The notes beneath the pieces were generated by a model, which was not told the DNA's origin, made no database searches, and saw only the letters and a program-made list of their open reading frames with translations. Position numbers and translations under genes: made by a program. A DNA stretch of 64,000 nucleotides from Pseudomonas bharatica CSV86 (lineage in GTDB: Bacteria; Pseudomonadota; Gammaproteobacteria; Pseudomonadales; Pseudomonadaceae): assembly GCF_000319305.2 (NCBI RefSeq), contig NZ_AMWJ02000002.1, positions 1,998,001 through 2,062,000 on the forward strand. The letters are read 5' to 3'. The first letter of the stretch is position 1. Each line of letters begins with the position of its first letter. This document shows positions 54,182 through 63,814 of this stretch, one piece after another.

Positions 54182-55357
54182 ATGTCATCGGTCATTTCCA
54201 CCGACGTCCTGATCGTCGGCGCGGGGGTTGCGGGTCTTTGGCTCAACGCCCGGCTGCGGCGCTTGGGCTACTCGACGGTGCTGGTGGAGCGCGCCAGCGT
54301 CGGTGGCGGGCAGACCCTCAAGTCCCAGGGCATCATCCATGGCGGCGCCAAGTACGCCTTGCATGGCGCCCTGACCGGCGCTTCGGAAGCCATCGCCGAC
54401 ATGCCCCGGCGCTGGCGCGAGGCGTTGGCCGGCAATGGCGAGCTGGACCTGTCCGGTGTGCGCCTGCTGTCGGACGCCCATTACCTGTGGTCCCCCGGCA
54501 CCCTGGCCGGCAACCTCACCAGCTTCTTCGCCAGCAAGGCGGTACGTGGCCGGGTCGACCAGGTCAAGGGCGACCAGTTGCCGCCAGCCCTGCAGGATCG
54601 CGGCTTCAAGGGCAAGGTCTATCGCCTGGCGGAACTGGTGGTGGACGTGCCTAGCCTGCTGCAGCGCCTGGCGGAACTGGCCGGCGACAGCCTGCTCGCC
54701 GGCGAGCACATCGAGCCCCTGCGCGAAGGCAACGAACTGATCGGCCTGCGTGTCGATGAGCGGGAAATCCGCGCCAGGCGCATCGTCCTCAGTGCCGGCG
54801 CCGGCACTGCCGAACTGCTCGCCGACCTCGGTCTGAGCCAGCCGGCGATGCAGCGCAGGCCGCTGCATATGGTGATCGCCAAGGGCCCGAGCCTTAAGCC
54901 GCTGTACGCCCACTGCCTGGGCGGTGGCCCCAAGCCGCGCATTACCGTGACCACCCACCCGGCAGCCGACGGCCAGTGGGTCTGGTACCTCGGCGGCGAC
55001 CTCGCCGAAGCCGATGGCGTGGCCCGCGAGCCGGAGGCGCAGATCGCCGCGGCAAGGAAGGAAGTCGGCAGCCTGCTGCCGTGGGTCGACATGAGCCAGG
55101 TCCGCTGGGCCACCCTGCGGGTCGATCGTGCCGAGCCGGCGCAATCCGGCCTGGTCCGTCCGGACAACGCCTTCCTCGCCGACCAGCACAATCTGCTGGT
55201 CGGCTGGCCGACCAAGCTGGCCCTCGCCCCGGATTTCGCCGACCGCGTGTTGCACGCCCTCGACCGCGACGGCATCAAGCCCGGCGGCTTCCCCGCCCTG
55301 CCCGACCTGCCCAGGCCACCCCTGGCCCAACCTGAATGGGATCGCCTGCTGCCATGA
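54182..55357 (+). CDS. FAD-dependent oxidoreductase (DAO family)
   Basis: The 391-residue protein has an N-terminal FAD-binding Rossmann motif (DVLIVGAGVAGLWLNARLRR) and the SQGIIHGGAKYAL segment typical of DAO/glycine-oxidase-like proteins. RIVLSAGAGTAELLADLGLS is the second dinucleotide contact. The substrate is unknown. It overlaps the following aldo/keto reductase gene by four bases (ATGA), suggesting a joint redox pathway. This pair is conserved in pseudomonads near waaA. Confidence 0.87.
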   Translation: MSSVISTDVLIVGAGVAGLWLNARLRRLGYSTVLVERASVGGGQTLKSQGIIHGGAKYALHGALTGASEAIADMPRRWREALAGNGELDLSGVRLLSDAHYLWSPGTLAGNLTSFFASKAVRGRVDQVKGDQLPPALQDRGFKGKVYRLAELVVDVPSLLQRLAELAGDSLLAGEHIEPLREGNELIGLRVDEREIRARRIVLSAGAGTAELLADLGLSQPAMQRRPLHMVIAKGPSLKPLYAHCLGGGPKPRITVTTHPAADGQWVWYLGGDLAEADGVAREPEAQIAAARKEVGSLLPWVDMSQVRWATLRVDRAEPAQSGLVRPDNAFLADQHNLLVGWPTKLALAPDFADRVLHALDRDGIKPGGFPALPDLPRPPLAQPEWDRLLP

Positions 55358-56166
55358 CCCTGCCCACCCTGCATGACCTGCATCGCCCGCTGGGCAGTAC
55401 CGGCCTTTCGGTTTCACCGCTGGGCCTGGGCACCGTCAAGCTGGGTCGCGACCAAGGGGTCAAGTACCCCAACGGTTTCACCATCCCCGACGATGAAAGC
55501 GCCCGCCTGCTGCTCGCCCAGGCCCGCGACCTGGGCATCAACCTGATCGACACGGCGCCTGCCTACGGTCGCAGTGAAGAGCGTCTCGGCCCCCTGCTGC
55601 GTGGCCAGCGCGATCAATGGGTGATCGTCAGCAAGGTGGGTGAAGAGTTCGAGGACGGCCAGTCCCGCTTCGATTTCAGCGCGGACCACACCCGCCGCTC
55701 CATCGAGCGCAGCCTGAAACGCCTTGAAACAGACTCCATCGACCTGGTCCTGGTCCACTCCAACGGCGACGACCTGCGCATCCTCGAACAGGAGGAGGTC
55801 TACCAGACCCTTGCCCTGCTCAAGCAGGAAGGCAAGATCCGCGGCTTCGGCTTTTCCGGAAAAACCGTGGAAGGCGGGCTGAAAGCCCTGGAACAGGGCG
55901 ATTGCGCGATGGTCACCTACAATCTCAACGAACAGGCCGAGCGCCCGGTGCTCGACTATGCCGCGGCCCATGGCAAGGCGATCCTGGTGAAGAAGGCCCT
56001 GGCCAGCGGGCATGTCTGCCTGAGTCCGGGAGTCGATCCGGTGCGTGCCAGCTTCGAACTGCTGTTTGCCCACCCAGGCGTCGGCAGTGCTATTGTCGGA
56101 ACCATCAATCCCGTGCACCTGGCCCACAACGTGGCGACCGTCGCCCAGGTGCTGCGCCAGCACTGA
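55354..56166 (+). CDS. Aldo/keto reductase
   Basis: From ATG 55354 there are 270 residues. The TIM-barrel AKR signatures are visible: LGTVKLGRDQ, INLIDTAPAYGRSEERLGPL (Asp and Tyr), VSKVGEEF (Lys) and LVLVHSNGDD (His). SAIVGTINPVHLAHN binds the cofactor. It is coupled to the FAD oxidoreductase upstream. Substrate unknown. Confidence 0.9.
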   Translation: MTLPTLHDLHRPLGSTGLSVSPLGLGTVKLGRDQGVKYPNGFTIPDDESARLLLAQARDLGINLIDTAPAYGRSEERLGPLLRGQRDQWVIVSKVGEEFEDGQSRFDFSADHTRRSIERSLKRLETDSIDLVLVHSNGDDLRILEQEEVYQTLALLKQEGKIRGFGFSGKTVEGGLKALEQGDCAMVTYNLNEQAERPVLDYAAAHGKAILVKKALASGHVCLSPGVDPVRASFELLFAHPGVGSAIVGTINPVHLAHNVATVAQVLRQH

Positions 56167-56206
56167 GCCGCCGCCGCGGCCGACCCCAACGCAAGAAGGA
56201 GCCGAC

Positions 56207-57166
56207 ATGCCGCGAACGTTGATCCGCAAGAACCCGAGCAACTTCAAGACCCTGCCGCTGCACGTCGAAGCCGGCGCGGACGGGCTGAGCTACCAGAGCA
56301 TCGGCCGGCCGCTCAACTTTGCCCAGACCCTGCAACGACGCAAGGCGATCCAGTTGCCGGATCACGAACGCTTCGCCGTCGAACTGGCCAACCTCGGCGT
56401 CTCGGTACGCCTGACCCTGTGCTGGCAGCACCGCGACTACTGGGTGCTGGTGCGCCAGCGCCGGCAGGACCGCGGCGATGTGGTGCTCAAGCTGATCTCG
56501 GGCTATGTCCCGGCGCAGGAGCTCAACCTGCCGCTGCATACCGCCGTCCAGGAAGTTGCCGAGGAATGCCTGCTGGAAACCCCGGAAGGCTGGCTCGGCG
56601 GACGCTTCAACGACACCTGGCTGCCGGCGCCCTACGCCGCCGCCCTGCATTATCGCGAGGCACTGTCGTTCAACCTCTCCCCGCACACCGGCGCGGCGCG
56701 GCCGGTACGCTGCGGTAGCCAGCAACTGATCGAACGGCCGCGGGCCTACGTGCATCTGCCGACGGCATCGCTGCAACTGATCTACGACCTGCGCCTGCAG
56801 GTGCCGAAGGAAGCCAAGTCGCTGAGTCTGTTCCATGTCGACGAGCGCCTGGAGGGCGACCAGCTTGTCGCCCGCCTGGATCGCGCGCGCCCCGACCTGT
56901 ACCTGATGCCGCTGGAAGACGGCAAGCCATTGCCCGAGTTGTACACCCTGAAAAAGGACAGGCTGGTACCGGCCAGCACCCGCGGTCTTTACCTGGCCGA
57001 AAGTTTTGCCCAGCAGGAAGGCTGGGTGGTGAAGGACGAGCGGATTCGCTGGAAGGACTGGCTGCGCCAGCAAGGGCTGGCGCCGAACAGGCCCAGCGGC
57101 TTGCAGCGGATTACCGGAAAGGCGAAGGCGTTGTTGCAGATGGCGCGGGGCGGGTTGAGCAAATAG
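56207..57166 (+). CDS. Conserved Pseudomonas protein of unknown function
   Basis: A 319-residue soluble protein starting MPRTLIRKNPSNFKTLPLHV, with a good AAGGAG site. No membrane segment or catalytic motif is evident. The segment TAVQEVAEECLLETPEGWL resembles a Nudix box (EVAEE) but lacks the full G-x5-E-x7-REUXEE pattern. Homologues in Pseudomonas sit at the same place between the AKR gene and the hldE-msbA LPS genes; some are labelled as metal ABC transporter ATPase, which the sequence does not support. Confidence 0.75.
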   Translation: MPRTLIRKNPSNFKTLPLHVEAGADGLSYQSIGRPLNFAQTLQRRKAIQLPDHERFAVELANLGVSVRLTLCWQHRDYWVLVRQRRQDRGDVVLKLISGYVPAQELNLPLHTAVQEVAEECLLETPEGWLGGRFNDTWLPAPYAAALHYREALSFNLSPHTGAARPVRCGSQQLIERPRAYVHLPTASLQLIYDLRLQVPKEAKSLSLFHVDERLEGDQLVARLDRARPDLYLMPLEDGKPLPELYTLKKDRLVPASTRGLYLAESFAQQEGWVVKDERIRWKDWLRQQGLAPNRPSGLQRITGKAKALLQMARGGLSK

Positions 57167-57200
57167 ACGACACAGCTCCCACAGGGTCCGCGTAAACCAG

Positions 57201-57223
57201 AAGGGCCTGCAATGCAGGCCCTT
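57201..57223. terminator. Bidirectional terminator between the conserved gene and hldE
   Basis: A perfect 10-bp stem AAGGGCCTGC / GCAGGCCCTT with loop AAT, followed by CTTCATTTC on the plus strand. It lies seven bases from the hldE stop and serves the two convergent genes. Confidence 0.75.
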
Positions 57224-57230
57224 CTTCATT

Positions 57231-58652
57231 TCAGTTCTTGCGGATCTTCTCGACGATCGCAGTGGTCGAGCTGTTTTCCACCAGGCCCAGCACCTTCACC
57301 GTGCCGCCGTAGGCCTTGACGATATCCGCGCCGACCACCTGGTCGATGCCATAGTCACCACCCTTGACCAGCACGTCCGGCTTGACCTGGCTCAGCAGGT
57401 TCTCCGGCGTGCCTTCGGCAAAGCTGATCACCCAGTCGACCGCACCCAGCCCCGCCAGCACCGCCATGCGCCGATCGACGCTGTTGATCGGACGCCCCGG
57501 CCCTTTCAGCCGGCTCACCGACGCATCGTCGTTGACCGCGACGATCAATCGGTCACCCTGGGCCCGCGCCTGCTCCAGGTAGGTCACGTGACCGGCATGG
57601 AGAATGTCGAAGCAGCCATTGGTGAAGACGATCTTCTCGTTGTGCGCGCGGGCATCGTCGATGGCCAGCAGCAATTGCTCCAGGCCCAGCACGCCGCGCT
57701 CGGAGCCTTCCTCGCGCTGGATCGCCCGACGCAGTTCCGGCGCGCTGATCGCCGCGGTACCCAGCTTGCCGACCACGATGCCGGCAGCCAGGTTGGCCAG
57801 GCCCACGGCATTGGGCAGGTCTTCGCCTGCGGCGATCGCCGCGGCCAGGGTGGAGATCACCGTGTCGCCGGCACCGGTGACATCGAAGACTTCACGGGCC
57901 CGGGCCGGCAGGTGCAGAGCCGGATGATCCGGACGCAGCAAGGTCATGCCGTGTTCGCCGCGGGTGACCAGCAAGGCCCCCAGTTCCAGCTCGCGCATCA
58001 GTTCGCCACCCTTGGCCACCAGCTCGGCCTCGTCGGCACAGCGACCGACGATGGTTTCGAATTCGCTGAGATTCGGGGTGATCAGGCTGGCGCCACGGTA
58101 GATGGAGAAGTCCTTGCCCTTGGGGTCGGCCAGTACCGGGATGCCGCGCTCGCGGGCCGCCTGGATCAGGCTCTGGTGGTTCCTCAGTGCGCCCTTGCCG
58201 TAGTCGGACAGCACCAGCACCCTGACCCCTTCCAGCAAGGCCTCGACCTCCGAGCCCAGGGACAGCGGGTCGGTGGCGAAGGGTTCTTCGAAATCGATAC
58301 GCAGCAGTTGCTGGTGCCGGCTCATGACCCGCAGCTTGACGATGGTCGGTTGGTGGGCGATGCGCTGGAACACCGAACGCACGCCAGCCGCCTGCAGGCT
58401 GTTGGCCAGGCTGTCGGCCGCCTCGTCCTGGCCGGTGACGCCAACCAGTGCGGCAGGTGCGCCCAGTGCCGCGATGTTCAAGGCGACGTTGGCCGCGCCG
58501 CCGGGACGATCCTCGATCTGCTCGACCTTGACCACCGGCACCGGCGCTTCAGGCGAGATCCTCGAAGTACCGCCATGCCAGTAGCGGTCGAGCATGACAT
58601 CGCCGACCACCAGAACCGGGGCTTGATCGAAACGCGGCATGGACAACTTCAT
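57231..58652 (-). CDS. hldE: HldE, bifunctional heptose 7-phosphate kinase / heptose 1-phosphate adenylyltransferase
   Basis: Makes ADP-heptose for the LPS inner core. The 473-residue protein joins a PfkB/ribokinase-type domain (VLVVGDVMLDRYWHGGTSRI, VTGAGDTVISTLAAAIAAG) to a nucleotidyltransferase domain (FTNGCFDILHAGHVTYLEQA). Both catalytic motifs are intact. It lies downstream of msbA on the same strand with a hairpin at 58751-58775 between. Confidence 0.97.
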   Translation of the reverse strand: MKLSMPRFDQAPVLVVGDVMLDRYWHGGTSRISPEAPVPVVKVEQIEDRPGGAANVALNIAALGAPAALVGVTGQDEAADSLANSLQAAGVRSVFQRIAHQPTIVKLRVMSRHQQLLRIDFEEPFATDPLSLGSEVEALLEGVRVLVLSDYGKGALRNHQSLIQAARERGIPVLADPKGKDFSIYRGASLITPNLSEFETIVGRCADEAELVAKGGELMRELELGALLVTRGEHGMTLLRPDHPALHLPARAREVFDVTGAGDTVISTLAAAIAAGEDLPNAVGLANLAAGIVVGKLGTAAISAPELRRAIQREEGSERGVLGLEQLLLAIDDARAHNEKIVFTNGCFDILHAGHVTYLEQARAQGDRLIVAVNDDASVSRLKGPGRPINSVDRRMAVLAGLGAVDWVISFAEGTPENLLSQVKPDVLVKGGDYGIDQVVGADIVKAYGGTVKVLGLVENSSTTAIVEKIRKN

Positions 58653-58750
58653 GGATAACCCATCAGACAGAATGAACAGGGGCGGGATATTAGCACAGGG
58701 TTGGCGACAGCTCGCCTGTGCCCGCTAGCGGGCGCCCCGTTAACGCCAAG

Positions 58751-58775
58751 GCGCCGGGCCTGGATGGCCCGGCGC
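58751..58775 (-). terminator. Hairpin between msbA and hldE
   Basis: A perfect 10-bp stem GCGCCGGGCC / GGCCCGGCGC with a five-base loop, eight bases past the msbA stop. On the minus strand it is followed by CCTTGGCG, a poor T-run, so it is probably an attenuating or mRNA-protecting structure. Confidence 0.55.
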
Positions 58776-58782
58776 ACTTGTT

Positions 58783-60588
58783 TCAGGTGATGTCGACCTT
58801 GCCCGGCTCGTCGAGGCCCATGGCGTGCAGGCGGGCATAGTAGCCGTTGGCAGCGAGCAGTTGCTCATGGGTACCGCGCTCGACGATCCGGCCCTGGTCC
58901 ATGACCAGGATCAGGTCGGCCTTCTCGATGGTCGACAGCCGGTGGGCGATGACCAGGGTGGTACGCCCTTCCATGACATGGTCCAGCGCCGCCTGGATAT
59001 GCCGCTCGGATTCGGTATCCAGGGCCGAGGTCGCCTCGTCGAGGATCAGCAGCGGCGCGTTCTTCAGCAACGCCCGGGCGATCGCCAGGCGCTGGCGCTG
59101 GCCACCGGACAGCAGCACGCCGTTCTCGCCGACCTGGGTATCGAAGCCCTGCGGCAACTGATCGACGAAGTCCTTGGCATAGGCCGCAGCTGCCGCCGCC
59201 TCGACATCGGCGCGCGGTGCACCGGCCAGGTCACCGTAGGCGATGTTGTTGGCCACGGTGTCGCTGAACAGGGTCACGTGCTGGGTCACCTGGGCGATGT
59301 GCCGGCGCAGGTTGAGCAGACGGTAGTCCTCGACCTCGATGCCGTCGAGCAGGATCTCGCCATGGCTGTGGTGGTAGAAGCGCGGGATCAGGCTGGCCAG
59401 GGTCGACTTGCCGCTGCCCGAGCGACCGACCAGGGCGATCATCTGGCCCGGCTCGGCCGAGAAGCTGATGTCGTCCAGCACCAGGCGATCGGTGCCGGGG
59501 TAGGTGAAGCTGAGGTTGCGCACGTCGAGACGACCGCTGACGCTCTCGCGCTCGACGGTGCCCTTGTCCAGTTCCGGCTCGACATCCAACTGCTCGAAGA
59601 TGCTTTCCGCGCCGGCGACGCCCTTCTGGATGGTCGAGCTGACTTCCGACAACTGCCGAATGGGCTTGGGCAGCAGGCCGGCCAGGGTGATGTAGGCGAC
59701 CATGTCACCGGCCGAGGCGTCACCGCGCAGGTACAGCACCAGGAACATCAGGATGGCCATGGCGGTATAGATCACCAGTTGCAGCAATGGCGTGTAGATC
59801 GCACCGGTGCGGGTCATGCGCAGTTGCTTGTCGGTATTGCTCTGGCTGGCGTCGAGGAAACGCTTCTGCTCGTAGACCTCGCCACCGAAGCTGCGCACCA
59901 CGCGATAACCCTGGATGGTTTCCGAGGCCACATGGGTGACATCGCCCATCGCGACCTGAATCTTCTTGCTCTGCTTGCGGAATTTCTTGCTGGCCCGGCT
60001 GACCATGAAGGCGATCAGCGGCAGGATGGCGATCATCACCAGGGTCAGCCGCCAGTTCATCAGCAGCAGCGAGCCGAACAGGAAGATCACGGTCATGCCT
60101 TCGCGGATCACCACCTTGATCGCATCGGTGGCAGCACCGGTGACCATGGTCACGTTGAAGGTGATGCGCGAGATCAAGTGTCCGGAGTTGTGCTTGTCGA
60201 AGTACCGATTGGGCAGGGTCAGCAGGTTGTTGAACAACTGGACGCGCAGGTCATGCACCAGGCCCAGGGAAACCTTGGCCAGGAAATAGTTGCCAAGGTA
60301 GGAGCCAAGGCCCTGCCAGGCCGCGATCAGGATGATCAGCAGCGGCACCGCCTGCAGCAATTGTAGGTCGCGCAGGTAGGGAACACTGGGGAAGAGCACG
60401 GCTTCGGGGTTGGACAGGCCATCGACGAAGTACTTGAGGATGTAGCCCAGCATCGGTTGGGTCGAGGCAAAGATCAGGAAGCCGACGATACTCAGCAGGA
60501 ACAGCCCGATATAGGGCCGGACGTAGCCAAGCAGGCGAAAGTAGATCTTTATGCTCGAGGGGCTGGCGGAGCCACTGGAATCGGTCAT
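58783..60588 (-). CDS. msbA: MsbA, lipid A-core flippase
   Basis: Half-size ABC exporter of 601 residues that flips core-lipid A across the inner membrane. Six membrane segments occupy the first half. The ATPase half has Walker A VGRSGSGKST, signature LLSGGQRQRLAIARALL, Walker B LLILDEATSALD and the H-loop IAHRLST. It is divergent from the ligase/kinase fusion gene, placing export next to O-antigen attachment. Confidence 0.97.
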   Translation of the reverse strand: MTDSSGSASPSSIKIYFRLLGYVRPYIGLFLLSIVGFLIFASTQPMLGYILKYFVDGLSNPEAVLFPSVPYLRDLQLLQAVPLLIILIAAWQGLGSYLGNYFLAKVSLGLVHDLRVQLFNNLLTLPNRYFDKHNSGHLISRITFNVTMVTGAATDAIKVVIREGMTVIFLFGSLLLMNWRLTLVMIAILPLIAFMVSRASKKFRKQSKKIQVAMGDVTHVASETIQGYRVVRSFGGEVYEQKRFLDASQSNTDKQLRMTRTGAIYTPLLQLVIYTAMAILMFLVLYLRGDASAGDMVAYITLAGLLPKPIRQLSEVSSTIQKGVAGAESIFEQLDVEPELDKGTVERESVSGRLDVRNLSFTYPGTDRLVLDDISFSAEPGQMIALVGRSGSGKSTLASLIPRFYHHSHGEILLDGIEVEDYRLLNLRRHIAQVTQHVTLFSDTVANNIAYGDLAGAPRADVEAAAAAAYAKDFVDQLPQGFDTQVGENGVLLSGGQRQRLAIARALLKNAPLLILDEATSALDTESERHIQAALDHVMEGRTTLVIAHRLSTIEKADLILVMDQGRIVERGTHEQLLAANGYYARLHAMGLDEPGKVDIT

Positions 60589-60743
60589 ATCACGGAGGGA
60601 AGTGGAAATTGGGAGGCCGACTTTAACACAGCTTCATGACTGGGTAATTCGGGGCCTGCAGGCCAATCGCTATGTTTCGCAGCGCTCTGGCCATGGCTGG
60701 GTTAAGATTGCGTCCTTTCTCACTACGACAACCCGCCCAACGT

Positions 60744-62588
60744 ATGTACCCAAGCATCCAGAACAGCGCCAATCGTGTTTTTGACGCCATAACCCTGTGG
60801 CTATTGCCGGTCGGTTATTTCCTTTTGCTGAGTGCGTTGTTCTTCCTGCCGGATCGCAGCCTCCACCACAAGCTCTACTACGCCCTGTTCAGCATCCCGA
60901 CGCTGATCGCCCTGTGCCTGCGGCCGGCCATCCTGAAGGAACTGATGCGCGAGCCGATCGTGCAGCTCTTTACCCTGTTCGTCCTGTTCGCCCTGCTGAG
61001 CATCCTGTGGAGCGCCTCCGACTCGGGCACCAGCGGGCTCATCAAGCGCCCGCTGCATATCTTCATGCTGTTTGCCGGCACCTGCCTGCTGGTACAGCAT
61101 CGCCCCGAGATGGTCAAGCCGATCTTCTTCGGCGCAGCATTGCTGGCAGTGGCCGGCTCGCTCGACGATATCCATGCCTTTGCCCTGACCTATACCCAAG
61201 GTGAACGCCTGGTAGGCTCCGGTGCCATGGATAACCCGCTACTCAGCTCCCATCTGTTCGGGTTCTTCTGCACCTTCTGGCTCTGGGCCGCGCTCTACGG
61301 CAAGACCCTGCGCACCCTCGGCCTGTGCCTGGTCGGCCTGGTGATCATGTTCACCGCCGTTTTGGCGACCGGCTCCAGAACCCCGCTGGTCGCGCTGGCC
61401 ATGGTGGTGGCCTGGATGACCCTGCTGCGCGCAGGGTGGCGCTCGCTCCTGCTGCTGCTGGTCATCCCGGTGGTCGGTATCATCCTGCTCATCGTCGCGC
61501 CGGAGATGATCACCGGACGCGGTGATTCGTACCGTTTCGAAATCTGGCGCTACACCCTCGACCAGATCCTCCGGCATCCATGGATCGGCAGTGGTTACGA
61601 CGCCCCGCTGAGCATCGACCTCGGGATCGGCTACGTACTGAGCGAACCGCACAACTTCGCCCTTGGCGTCCTGTACAACCTGGGCATCATAGGCTTCCTA
61701 CCATGGGCCGGCATGATCGTCGTCGGCCTGTACAGCGGCTGGCGCAATCGCGGCCAGCAACTTTTCGTCCTGGCCTCGACACTCCTTGTCTTCGGTATCG
61801 GTGCAGGCCTGACCGAGGGCGGTGGCATCATGTCCCGGCCCAAGGAGCACTGGTTCCTGCTGTGGATCCCGCTCGCACTGATCGCTGCCCTTAGCATCGC
61901 CCAGCGCGCCGGGCGCCTGCCGCGGGTGGAAATGCGCAGGCTGTCGCGCAAGGACAACGAGCGCTTGCTCGGCGGGGCGACCATCATCGAAGAGGATGGC
62001 CTGGGTCCGAAGGTACTGCGCCTGCAGGACGGAAGTTTCCTCAAGCTGTTCCGCCGCCGACGCTGGTTCACTTCGGGCGGCCTGAATCCATACTCGCAAC
62101 GTTTCGTCAGCAACAGCCAGCGCCTTGGCGCGCTGGGTTTCGTCACACCCCGGCCCCTGGATCTGCATATCACCGCGGACGGCAGCCAAGGGGTGCGCTA
62201 CCAGCCTCTGCCGGGCCATACCGTGCGCCAGGCGTTCGACAGCGCAAGCTCGGCAGATGAACGCAAGCGCCTGGGCTATCGTCTAGGGCAGTTTGTCGCG
62301 CAACTGCACGGGCAAGGGGTGTATTTCCGCTCTCTGCACCTGGGCAATGTGCTGTTGCTGGACGACGATCGCTTTGGCCTGATCGACCTGGCCGACATGC
62401 GCATCCTGCCTTCGCCGCTGTCTCACGAACTGCGCCAGCGCAACCTGCGTCACATGCAGCGCTACCCCGAGGACCGGGCGTGGTTGTTCGAGGAGAATGT
62501 CGAAGCCCTCCTTGAAGGCTATGCCGAAGGCGCGTCCAGCCGCGACGTACATCTGATTCGAAAACAACTTCATCTAACAGATCAGTAA
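60744..62588 (+). CDS. Fused O-antigen ligase (WaaL-like) and kinase-like domain
   Basis: From ATG 60744 (MYPSIQNSANRVFDAITLWL) there are 614 residues; ATG 60672 adds 24 and neither has a clear ribosome-binding site. Residues 1-410 form about ten to twelve membrane segments with the Wzy_C/O-antigen ligase core (LATGSRTPLVALAMVVAWMT, then SEPHNFALGVLYNLGIIGFL). From about 415 on comes a soluble kinase-like lobe (LRLQDGSFLKLF, GYRLGQFVAQLHGQG, HLGNVLLLDDDRFGLIDLAD). In P. aeruginosa, as I recall, the two parts are separate neighbours. The usual HGD of the catalytic loop reads FRS here, so kinase activity is uncertain. Confidence 0.88.
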   Translation: MYPSIQNSANRVFDAITLWLLPVGYFLLLSALFFLPDRSLHHKLYYALFSIPTLIALCLRPAILKELMREPIVQLFTLFVLFALLSILWSASDSGTSGLIKRPLHIFMLFAGTCLLVQHRPEMVKPIFFGAALLAVAGSLDDIHAFALTYTQGERLVGSGAMDNPLLSSHLFGFFCTFWLWAALYGKTLRTLGLCLVGLVIMFTAVLATGSRTPLVALAMVVAWMTLLRAGWRSLLLLLVIPVVGIILLIVAPEMITGRGDSYRFEIWRYTLDQILRHPWIGSGYDAPLSIDLGIGYVLSEPHNFALGVLYNLGIIGFLPWAGMIVVGLYSGWRNRGQQLFVLASTLLVFGIGAGLTEGGGIMSRPKEHWFLLWIPLALIAALSIAQRAGRLPRVEMRRLSRKDNERLLGGATIIEEDGLGPKVLRLQDGSFLKLFRRRRWFTSGGLNPYSQRFVSNSQRLGALGFVTPRPLDLHITADGSQGVRYQPLPGHTVRQAFDSASSADERKRLGYRLGQFVAQLHGQGVYFRSLHLGNVLLLDDDRFGLIDLADMRILPSPLSHELRQRNLRHMQRYPEDRAWLFEENVEALLEGYAEGASSRDVHLIRKQLHLTDQ

Positions 62589-62599
62589 GCACCTCCTTA

Positions 62600-63808
62600 A
62601 TGATGGCTACTCCCCTCCTACTGTCGATTGCCGTATACCTCCTGGCCTTGGGAAGCGCGGCGCTCTTGCTCAAAATCCCGGCGATAGCCGACAACCTGGG
62701 GCAACTGGAGGGGCGTGCAACGACCATCGACGGCCTGCGTGGCTATCTGGCTCTGGGCGTATTCATCCACCACGCCGCCATCGCCTGGCATTTCCACCAG
62801 AGCGGCCAGATCGGCATGCCCCCGGAGCGTTTATTCGCCCAGATCGGCCAGGTGGGGGTTGCCCTGTTCTTCATGATCACCGGATTCCTGTTCTGGGACC
62901 GGCTGATCAAGCAGAAGCGCCAACATGACTGGGGCGTCTTCGCGATCTCGCGGATTTTCCGTCTCTATCCGCTCTATCTGCCACTGCTCGCAGCGCTTCT
63001 CGCTACCGTTTTCTACCTCAGCGACTGGAACCTGCGAGAAAGCCCGGCCCAACTGCTCAAGCATGTGTCGCTATGGCTCATCTTCGATAGACCGGACCTC
63101 AACCTGGTCCAAGGCACCGGAAACCTGATCTCCAACGTCACCTGGACCCTGAGCTACGAGGTGTATTTCTATCTGGCCCTGCCTCTGCTCGGCATGGTCT
63201 TCCTGTACCGCGGCTCGCTTCTGAAAACCGTCGCCTGCCTGGTCGGCCTGTACCTGTTGGCGCAGGTCGTGGGCTGGGAACATTCGCTGAAGAAGAAATA
63301 CCTGCTGAGCTTCGCCGGCGGTATCGCGGCGGCCTACTGGGTGCGCAGCCCGGCCCTGATGGCCTGGGGCCGCAGCCGGCTGGCGGCGATCATCGCAGTG
63401 CTGCTGCTGATAGTGGTGCTGACCCTGCTGCGCAAAACCTTCGCGGTGTTCCCGCTGCTGTTGCTGAGCGTGGTGTTCTTCGTGGTCGTTTCCGGCAACG
63501 ACCTGTTCGGCGCACTGCGTCTGCCCAGCGCACGCTGGCTCGGTGAAGTCAGCTACAGCACCTACCTGCTGCACGGGTTCCTGCTGTGGTGGCTGGCTTA
63601 CCACTACTATCCACAGATGGGCTTTGCCATGGACCAGCCATTGCCGTTCATCGCCCTGATCGCCCTGTGCACGCCTTTGCTGGTAGTGGTGAGCAGCGCG
63701 ACTTTCCTGCTCTTCGAAAAGCCGGGTATCGCCAAGGGCAAGGCCCTGGCCGCCAGGCTCAGGCGCAAACGGGAGGCACTGCAGGCCAATCCCGTCGAAA
63801 AGGCCTGA
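62600..63808 (+). CDS. Acyltransferase-3 family membrane protein (O-acetylation of polysaccharide, predicted)
   Basis: The 402-residue (or 401 from ATG 62603) integral membrane protein has about ten hydrophobic segments. The family signatures are TTIDGLRGYLALGVFIHHAA (Arg and the His pair) near residue 40 and SYEVYFYLALPLLGMVF in the middle. Members such as OafA acetylate O-antigen or other glycans. It starts 11 bases after the ligase fusion gene, so a role in LPS modification is likely but the acceptor is unknown. Confidence 0.87.
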   Translation: MMATPLLLSIAVYLLALGSAALLLKIPAIADNLGQLEGRATTIDGLRGYLALGVFIHHAAIAWHFHQSGQIGMPPERLFAQIGQVGVALFFMITGFLFWDRLIKQKRQHDWGVFAISRIFRLYPLYLPLLAALLATVFYLSDWNLRESPAQLLKHVSLWLIFDRPDLNLVQGTGNLISNVTWTLSYEVYFYLALPLLGMVFLYRGSLLKTVACLVGLYLLAQVVGWEHSLKKKYLLSFAGGIAAAYWVRSPALMAWGRSRLAAIIAVLLLIVVLTLLRKTFAVFPLLLLSVVFFVVVSGNDLFGALRLPSARWLGEVSYSTYLLHGFLLWWLAYHYYPQMGFAMDQPLPFIALIALCTPLLVVVSSATFLLFEKPGIAKGKALAARLRRKREALQANPVEKA

Positions 63809-63814
63809 GCCGGA

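Noticed and set aside
56207..57166. Annotation of the conserved gene as a metal ABC transporter ATPase
   Set aside because: No Walker A, signature or Walker B motif is present.
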